DNA of 37,807 bases from Proteobacteria bacterium UBA1148 (GTDB lineage: Bacteria; Pseudomonadota; Gammaproteobacteria; Steroidobacterales; Rariloculaceae), in NCBI GenBank assembly GCA_002311835.1, contig DBZY01000064.1, positions 43,854-81,660 on the forward strand, read 5' to 3'. Below the pieces are notes generated by a model. The model searched no databases, was not told where the DNA came from, and saw only the letters and a list, made by a program, of their open reading frames with translations. Numbering within the stretch: the first letter of the stretch is position 1; each line of letters starts with the position of its first letter. Made by a program: the position numbers and the translations under genes. This document shows positions 32,979-37,807 of this stretch, one piece after another.

Positions 32979-34721
32979 CTAGTAGTCCAGAATAGCTCCT
33001 CCCGCCGGATTGATACCACCGTGAAAATTACCCTGATCTCGAACGGTGCGAGATTCCCCGTTCTCATCGTAATGCACCCAGATGAGTCCATGAGCGTCGC
33101 CATTTCCTGGCATTTCTATCTTCGTGAGGAGTTCCTTAGTCTCCACGTCGTAGACATATATCCGACCCTCACCGTTACTGGTAGCCCACATCTCCTTACC
33201 ATTAGGTGAGAGGAGCACGTGATCGGTCTTGTAGGGGCCGTAGAGCGTTTCCACAGCGTGACCCAACTCGGTGTCTATGATGGTGATGGTACGGCCCAGA
33301 TGATGGGCGGCCTCTCCTTTGTCAGCAACCCAGAGCTCGCTCTCATCTGCATTCAGGGATGCACCGTAAGGCCCAATACCTGTGCCATTGGTCCAGACCA
33401 CTTCCCCGGTTTCGATATCGATCTTCGAGGCGTTGGACATGGAGTTAACGATGTACATGTACTCTTTTGCGGCATCGACAATTAGCCAGTTGGGACGATA
33501 CCCAGGAATGGGGTATTCCTGTAAGACCGTCCAGGTATCGGGGTCAATTTTTGCAACCCAGAAGGGGCGCATAGCCATGAGCCTGCCCTGATACATGCTA
33601 ACGGCAGCACTCATGCCTGTGGAACGCCCGCGCGCGTAGCCGGCAGGTTCCATGAGGGCATATATGTACTCATAGTCCCTATCCGTCCACGCCGTATATA
33701 CGTAGCCACCGAGATCTACATCCCTGACACCACTCACGATCTGATCAGTTTCCGGATCCAGCAACGCGATGGCCAGCCCATCCGGATCCCGCGCGAAATA
33801 GTCAATCATGACGTAATCCCGAAACACCTGCCCGTGATGGAGACGCCCACCAATGGCAATTTGTTTTATGGGCTGTAGCGTTAGGGCATCCACTTTCAAC
33901 AACGTCGCCGAAGTGCTTAGGTTCGTTGTCGTATCAATGTCCCCTCCTGGTCTCGCGCCGATGATGTATACGTATCGGCCGTCCGGCGACATAAGCGAGG
34001 TATGCACCACTGCACGCAGGTTCACCGGCAACATGTAGCTTGCAATGACTTCCTTGGTTTCCGCATCACCAACGACGACCTGGTTACTCTCCGGTGGAGC
34101 ATATCCATCAAATAGAACTGAGGGTGAGCTGGTTGTACCCACGTTCTCGTAAAAGTAAGTTTTACCTGGTTGAGGTTGAAACTTGGGTTCACCAGGATCA
34201 AAGGTGGTGATGACCTGGGTCTGGTAGTGGCTGGTCAGACTCCCTTCCTTCGACCGCCGGGTCCAGGTCTCCTGAACGGAGGCAAACGTCTCAATGGCCT
34301 CCACCTGCAAATCTCGTGGCGTTTTCGCAAACTCCAACTGGTCAGCCTGATTAGCCTTTACGGCGGCAAGCGCCGACAACCACTGCCCAGGTAAATCGGC
34401 ATCCAATGGTAAATCTGCCAACGTACGAATGTACATGGCAATAGCCACCAGATCGGCGTCACTAGGATCCATCTCCGAGACGATCACACCCATTATCGGG
34501 TTACTCTCCAGTTGATCAAAAATATCAGCGGGCGTCGGACCAAAATGCAAACTGGGTCCAACCAGACCCTCACCCGTCTCCGAGTGACATACCCAGCAAC
34601 CAATGTCAGCGTGGAAAAGCTCCCCACCACGCTCCACCAATGCGTCGATGGATTCTTGAGCAGCAAGGGATCCAGCAAAGAGCAAAACACTAAAAATCTT
34701 GAGTAAGAATTGACGTCCCAT
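32979..34721 (-). CDS. Heme-c / beta-propeller periplasmic oxidoreductase (candidate)
   Basis: This 580-aa exported protein has a Sec signal peptide (FLLKIFSVLLFAGSLAAQE). A class I cytochrome c domain follows, with C42-x-x-C45-H46 and the probable sixth ligand Met84 in SEMDPSD. From about residue 150 to the end it is a beta-propeller. Blade histidines lie at 240, 295/296, 473/474, 501, 544 and 567, plus 550, in VVHTSLMSPDG, GRLHHGQV, AAHHLGRT, TDHVLLSP, GDAHGLIWVHY and NFHGG. Seven histidines on several blades recall copper propellers such as NosZ and thiocyanate dehydrogenase. I infer a metal site, not proven. The ATG at 34721 has AGAGG 8 nt upstream; a GTG lies two codons earlier. SCO, CcdA and a second propeller follow downstream. 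The substrate is unknown. Confidence 0.75.
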   Translation of the reverse strand: MGRQFLLKIFSVLLFAGSLAAQESIDALVERGGELFHADIGCWVCHSETGEGLVGPSLHFGPTPADIFDQLESNPIMGVIVSEMDPSDADLVAIAMYIRTLADLPLDADLPGQWLSALAAVKANQADQLEFAKTPRDLQVEAIETFASVQETWTRRSKEGSLTSHYQTQVITTFDPGEPKFQPQPGKTYFYENVGTTSSPSVLFDGYAPPESNQVVVGDAETKEVIASYMLPVNLRAVVHTSLMSPDGRYVYIIGARPGGDIDTTTNLSTSATLLKVDALTLQPIKQIAIGGRLHHGQVFRDYVMIDYFARDPDGLAIALLDPETDQIVSGVRDVDLGGYVYTAWTDRDYEYIYALMEPAGYARGRSTGMSAAVSMYQGRLMAMRPFWVAKIDPDTWTVLQEYPIPGYRPNWLIVDAAKEYMYIVNSMSNASKIDIETGEVVWTNGTGIGPYGASLNADESELWVADKGEAAHHLGRTITIIDTELGHAVETLYGPYKTDHVLLSPNGKEMWATSNGEGRIYVYDVETKELLTKIEMPGNGDAHGLIWVHYDENGESRTVRDQGNFHGGINPAGGAILDY

Positions 34722-34786
34722 GCCCACTACCTCTCAGTTTAAGTTCGGTTAACAACAAAATACGGGAAATTCATCCAAATTGCGCG

Positions 34787-36184
34787 CTACTGTGCGATAT
34801 CCTCAAGACGCTTATTCTTAGTTTCGATCATCCGAGAACCAGCCAGTCCACCAATTACACTGACTCCAGCAAACACCAAAAAGACGGCGGCAATGCCCTG
34901 AGCCGTTACCATGAATCCGACGACTGCGGGAGCCACTGCTGATGCGAGCCGCAGCCAGGAGGTTGCCAGACCTGTACCGATAGCTCGCATGCGGGTGGGA
35001 TAAATTTCAGGTGTGTAAAGATAAAGAACCGTGTTGGTGGAACCAATGATTCCGTAGCTTAACGTCCCAAGGATCATGAGCGACACAACGCTCTCGGCGC
35101 CTGATAGACCGAGGATACCGAGCATCAAACCTCCCAGGACGAACGAAGCAGTCACCCAGCGCCGTCGTCCAATGCGATCAATGGTGAATGCGCAAACCAA
35201 TAACAGAACAACTTGCGCAACATTGGTCATGGATGCCGCTCGCAGCGATGTTTGTAGGTCTAGTTCATAGACGGTGTTGTAGAGCGTTGGCAGCCAGTTA
35301 TTTAAGCCATTGGCAATGAAATAAGCGCTCGCCCATAGCACCCAAACCACCAGGGTACGTATGCGAAAAGCGCCTGAGAGGAGTTCCGCCCAGGAAGTTT
35401 TCACAGCGACGGGCGTCGGCGGGACCGGAACGTCTTCCAGCTTCAAATCAGGCTGTAACCTACGCGTGGTACTCGCCTCGACCCCCTCGATAACGGTCTC
35501 AGCCTCACTTAGCCTACCTCTCGTGATTAACCAACGTGGAGATTCCGGCAAAAACCAGATGAAAATAGCAATCACCAAACCGGGTATTGCACCAATTAAG
35601 AACATTGACTGCCAGCCCAGTGTTGGAACGACAATTGCACCAATCTGCCCCGTCGCCATAAGACCGATTGGAAAGATCATTTCGTATAGAAGAAAGAACC
35701 TCCCCCGGCCAACCGCCTGTGACAACTCACTGATATAGACCGCCGCAACCGGTACGTGCCCGCCGATTCCTATTCCCTGTATGAATCGCGTGACAAGCAG
35801 TGCATTGAAGTGCCCGGCGAATGCGCAAGCCAAACTCATGATGGACATGATAAAAACCGCGACCGTAGTTCCACGAGTTCGTCCAAAACGCTCAGCAATA
35901 GAGCTGAACGCCAACGCCCCAATCAACTGCCCAACGTAGCTCGCAGCAATCAGTATTCCGATCTGGCCCGGGGTGATTCCCCAGAGACCTATTAGCACCG
36001 GTAACGCAAAAGCTAGGGACAACGCATCGAATGCATCGAAAAACGTGGCGGTTCCCATGACAATACGAGCTTTGGTGTGCCACCGGGAAAAAGGTACATT
36101 TTCCATCCGCGCCATGAGCTGCGCACGCACCAGCGCATTGTTATTTTCAGACCCGCCCGTATCAGCTAATGCGCCTGATCTCAT
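34787..36184 (-). CDS. MFS transporter, aromatic-acid / sugar porter type
   Basis: The 465-aa inner-membrane protein has 12 predicted helices. TM1 has FFDAFDALSLAFALPVL, reminiscent of the Asp-containing TM1 of aromatic acid:H+ symporters. The loop 2-3 motif is ERFGRTRG, the later loop is DRIGRRRWV, and PESPRWLITRGR plus YTPEIYPTRMRAIGTG are characteristic of this superfamily. I take the ATG at 36184, which overlaps the monooxygenase stop as ATGA after GGAGA. An upstream frame from 36259 lies inside that gene. Coupling to the monooxygenase suggests it imports that enzyme's aromatic substrate. Confidence 0.85.
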   Translation of the reverse strand: MRSGALADTGGSENNNALVRAQLMARMENVPFSRWHTKARIVMGTATFFDAFDALSLAFALPVLIGLWGITPGQIGILIAASYVGQLIGALAFSSIAERFGRTRGTTVAVFIMSIMSLACAFAGHFNALLVTRFIQGIGIGGHVPVAAVYISELSQAVGRGRFFLLYEMIFPIGLMATGQIGAIVVPTLGWQSMFLIGAIPGLVIAIFIWFLPESPRWLITRGRLSEAETVIEGVEASTTRRLQPDLKLEDVPVPPTPVAVKTSWAELLSGAFRIRTLVVWVLWASAYFIANGLNNWLPTLYNTVYELDLQTSLRAASMTNVAQVVLLLVCAFTIDRIGRRRWVTASFVLGGLMLGILGLSGAESVVSLMILGTLSYGIIGSTNTVLYLYTPEIYPTRMRAIGTGLATSWLRLASAVAPAVVGFMVTAQGIAAVFLVFAGVSVIGGLAGSRMIETKNKRLEDIAQ

Positions 36185-37320
36185 GCAGTCTCCAGCGGAA
36201 CATTCCACGCGTCGTAGCCGTAAAGCCAACTCGTATCTTGATCTCCACCCTGCATCCAAGTGTTGGCGCTGGAAATTGCCTGAATTTTGGCGGTACGCGG
36301 TTTTCGGTTGGCTTCGTAGAGCCGGAAAGCACTCACCAAATCCTCGCCTTCTACAGCCTCAAGACAACGTGCTAGCACCGCAGCATCCTCGATAGCAGTG
36401 GCCGCACCTTGCGCCATGTAGGGGGTCATCGGGTGACATGAATCCCCCAACAACACAACTCGACCATCACTCCATCTCGGCAAAGGCTCACGCTCCAGGA
36501 TGGCCCACTTATGGCAATCCGGGCAAGCCGCCAGCACAGCACGCACATCAGGATGAAACCCCTCGTAGGCACCACGAAGCTCTTTAACATCTCCTTTCGC
36601 TGACCAAGACTCTGGCGTCAACCAATCTGCTGACTCCGGCACACTGGTCACAAAATAAATCTCGCCGCGGTTGGATGTAACGTAATAGATAACGATGTGT
36701 CGATCGATACCCCACCACTTAGTGCGCGACGGTCCAAGGTCCTTGCCACGGAGCCGCTCAGTTGAGAACACGGCACGGTAGGCAATACGCCCCTTATGGA
36801 TCGGCTCATCCGGTCCAACCACTAGCTCACGGACCAGCGAGTGCACACCATCTGCTCCCACCACAGCATCCACGACTGCGGTCGTGCCATCCTCAAAGGT
36901 TAGTGTGACGTTAGCGGCTCCTTCGTCCAATCCAACTAGCTTCTTGTTAAAGTGGATGGTGCCCTGTGGGATCACAGAGGCTAGAGCATTAGTCAGGTCA
37001 GCGCGATGCATGCACAGATAGGGCGCACCGAAGAGGTCTTCGGGCATGGGCAACTCTTTCAGAACTTTCCCAGTGTCCCATGCTCTGTTCAGATGAGAGT
37101 GGGGCTCAAAGGAAGTTTTGCGTAATGGCTCCTCAACACCGATTCGCCGAAGCACCTTCATGGAATTCGGCATCATTTGAATGCCCGCTCCGATGCGTTC
37201 GAAACGAGCAGCTTGTTCATAGATCTCAACCTGCATGCCTATACCGCGCAGAGTTGCGGCCGCGGCGAGCCCACCCATACCGGCACCGACGATTGCAATC
37301 GAGCGCTGGCTCGAACTCAT
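36181..37320 (-). CDS. FAD-dependent monooxygenase, NicC/salicylate hydroxylase type
   Basis: This group A flavoprotein hydroxylase is 379 aa. The Rossmann FAD motif is IAIVGAGMGGLAAAATL, then IYEQAARFERIGAGIQMMPNSMKVLRRIG, the DG motif VVGADGVHSLVREL and the second FAD motif GRVVLLGDSCHPMTPYMAQGAATAIEDA. Segments such as TKWWGIDRHIVIYYVT and the C-terminal ANTWMQGGDQDTSWLYGYDAWN resemble, from memory, 6-hydroxynicotinate 3-monooxygenase (NicC) of Pseudomonas putida. NicC or a related hydroxylase of a ring carboxylate is the best guess; the substrate needs testing. No other nicotinate-pathway genes are in view. It is co-oriented with an MFS gene through an ATGA overlap and has a TATAAT box at 37350-37355. 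Confidence 0.82.
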   Translation of the reverse strand: MSSSQRSIAIVGAGMGGLAAAATLRGIGMQVEIYEQAARFERIGAGIQMMPNSMKVLRRIGVEEPLRKTSFEPHSHLNRAWDTGKVLKELPMPEDLFGAPYLCMHRADLTNALASVIPQGTIHFNKKLVGLDEGAANVTLTFEDGTTAVVDAVVGADGVHSLVRELVVGPDEPIHKGRIAYRAVFSTERLRGKDLGPSRTKWWGIDRHIVIYYVTSNRGEIYFVTSVPESADWLTPESWSAKGDVKELRGAYEGFHPDVRAVLAACPDCHKWAILEREPLPRWSDGRVVLLGDSCHPMTPYMAQGAATAIEDAAVLARCLEAVEGEDLVSAFRLYEANRKPRTAKIQAISSANTWMQGGDQDTSWLYGYDAWNVPLETA

Positions 37321-37349
37321 TATTTTTGTTCCTAGTCGAGAGGGCCTGA

Positions 37350-37360
37350 ATTATACGGGC
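37350..37360 (-). promoter_or_regulatory. -10 element with abutting GCCCG motif (monooxygenase operon)
   Basis: On the minus strand the sequence reads GCCCG-TATAAT. The perfect -10 box lies about 30 nt before the monooxygenase ATG. No good -35 box is seen 16-18 nt upstream, so an activator may be required. The same GCCCG motif precedes the -10 of the divergent gene. Confidence 0.45.
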
Positions 37361-37434
37361 AACAAGCTCTCCTCTCCCCACTGCTAGCATTATCGGCGTA
37401 GAAAACACTGCCTACCTAAGCCATAAAAGAGGCC

Positions 37435-37446
37435 GCCCGTTATACT
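37435..37446 (+). promoter_or_regulatory. -10 element with GCCCG motif (dehydrogenase gene)
   Basis: On the plus strand the sequence reads GCCCG-T-TATACT, ending 30 nt before the GTG start at 37477. It is one mismatch from TATAAT and lacks a recognisable -35 box. It mirrors the element at 37350-37360. Confidence 0.4.
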
Positions 37447-37476
37447 CCTAGCTCGCATAATAAATTAGGTCCCATA

Positions 37477-37807
37477 GTGAAATTAGGATTTCTCGGACTC
37501 GGTAAAATGGGTGCGCCCATGGCTTTACGGCTACTGGAAACTGGGTTCCCGCTCACAGTGTGGAACAGAACCATTGAGAAGACAGAAACCCTTACAGAGT
37601 CGGGGGCTAGTATTGCTGCTAATGCCGCCGAGGTATCAGCAAACGCAGAAATCGTACTATCCATGCTTGGAGACGATGATGCGGCACGCGAGGTGTTCAA
37701 CGGACCTGACGGACTCTTATCCGTTCCCGTTAGAAATAAGCTCTTTATAGAAATGGGTACGCTGCAACCTCAGACCGCAAAGGATCTCGAAAGTCTGTGC
37801 CAGAAAT
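37477..37807 (+). CDS. 3-hydroxyisobutyrate dehydrogenase-family oxidoreductase (partial)
   Basis: The 5' part of a gene is cut by the window edge after 110 residues. It starts at GTG 37477, with a weak AGG 7 nt upstream. The N-terminus KLGFLGLGKMGAPMALRLLE is the NAD(P)-binding signature of the 6-phosphogluconate-dehydrogenase-like beta-hydroxyacid dehydrogenases. VWNRTIEKTETL, IVLSMLGDDDAAREV and IEMGTLQPQTAKDL, which aligns with the usual substrate-binding loop, follow. Members include 3-hydroxyisobutyrate and tartronate semialdehyde (2-hydroxy-3-oxopropionate) dehydrogenases, and this one cannot be told apart. It is divergent from the monooxygenase operon across 156 nt. Confidence 0.85.
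   Translation, partial: MKLGFLGLGKMGAPMALRLLETGFPLTVWNRTIEKTETLTESGASIAANAAEVSANAEIVLSMLGDDDAAREVFNGPDGLLSVPVRNKLFIEMGTLQPQTAKDLESLCQK

Noticed and set aside
32979..34721. Calling the heme-propeller protein nitrous oxide reductase or cytochrome cd1 nitrite reductase
   Set aside because: There is no cupredoxin Cu-A domain and no nos accessory gene, and I see no heme-d1 signature or nir gene. Only the general architecture is similar.
35973..36395. 140-codon plus-strand ORF opposite the MFS/monooxygenase junction
   Set aside because: It is antisense across two real genes whose overlap and ribosome site are clear, and it has no protein-like motif.
1..37807. tRNA, rRNA, CRISPR array, insertion sequence or prophage
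   Set aside because: No cloverleaf-like segment, regular repeat-spacer pattern, transposase or phage protein was seen on reading through both strands.

Overview
This window looks like a chromosomal segment of an aerobic gammaproteobacterium, probably a free-living one. Evidence: a dusB-fis-purH-purD run, a trxA-rho pair facing an rhlB-type helicase, greB, sohB, yrfG and cysQ, which are all gammaproteobacterial in type. No phage, transposase, CRISPR, rRNA or tRNA was seen, and gene density is high. The lineage below class level cannot be read from the sequence.

Layout. (1) 1-4310, plus strand: end of an unidentified gene, then dusB, fis, purH and purD (tRNA modification, nucleoid protein, purine synthesis). 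(2) 4307-9416: rho and trxA on minus, rhlB on plus, yrfG on minus, cysQ and a DUF465 gene on plus. (3) 9583-17012: a nucleotide-antiporter-like transporter on minus, then an EF-G-2-type GTPase and a full-length fused 5-oxoprolinase/hydantoinase on plus. (4) 17013-22794: a decayed exonuclease-like fragment, sohB, lipA, greB, an OmpA-family coiled-coil protein, an alpha/beta hydrolase and a glyoxalase I. (5) 22823-29631, minus: a six-gene MoxR/DUF58/DUF4381/BatA/BatB-C/BatD operon. All its junctions overlap or nearly touch. It encodes an AAA+ chaperone with membrane-anchored von Willebrand A proteins. (6) 29726-34721, minus: four envelope genes, namely a heme-c/beta-propeller protein, a SCO-type copper chaperone, a CcdA/DsbD-type membrane thiol protein and a second beta-propeller. 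(7) 34787-37807: a NicC-like FAD monooxygenase and an MFS transporter on minus, opposite a truncated 3-hydroxyisobutyrate-dehydrogenase-type gene on plus.

The most interesting part is region 6. The first protein joins a single CxxCH heme domain to a propeller whose histidines fall in several different blades. SCO (copper delivery) and CcdA (thiol reduction) are the usual helpers for periplasmic copper and heme centres. I infer a periplasmic copper/heme oxidoreductase, with an architecture recalling nitrous oxide reductase or thiocyanate dehydrogenase. The substrate is unknown, and the assignment rests on reading motifs, not on alignment.

Other points of note: a 58-residue basic/acidic N-terminal extension on Rho; a 110-nt out-of-frame overlap of dusB and fis; several strong inverted repeats between genes; and a GCCCG motif abutting the -10 elements of both divergent promoters near 37400.
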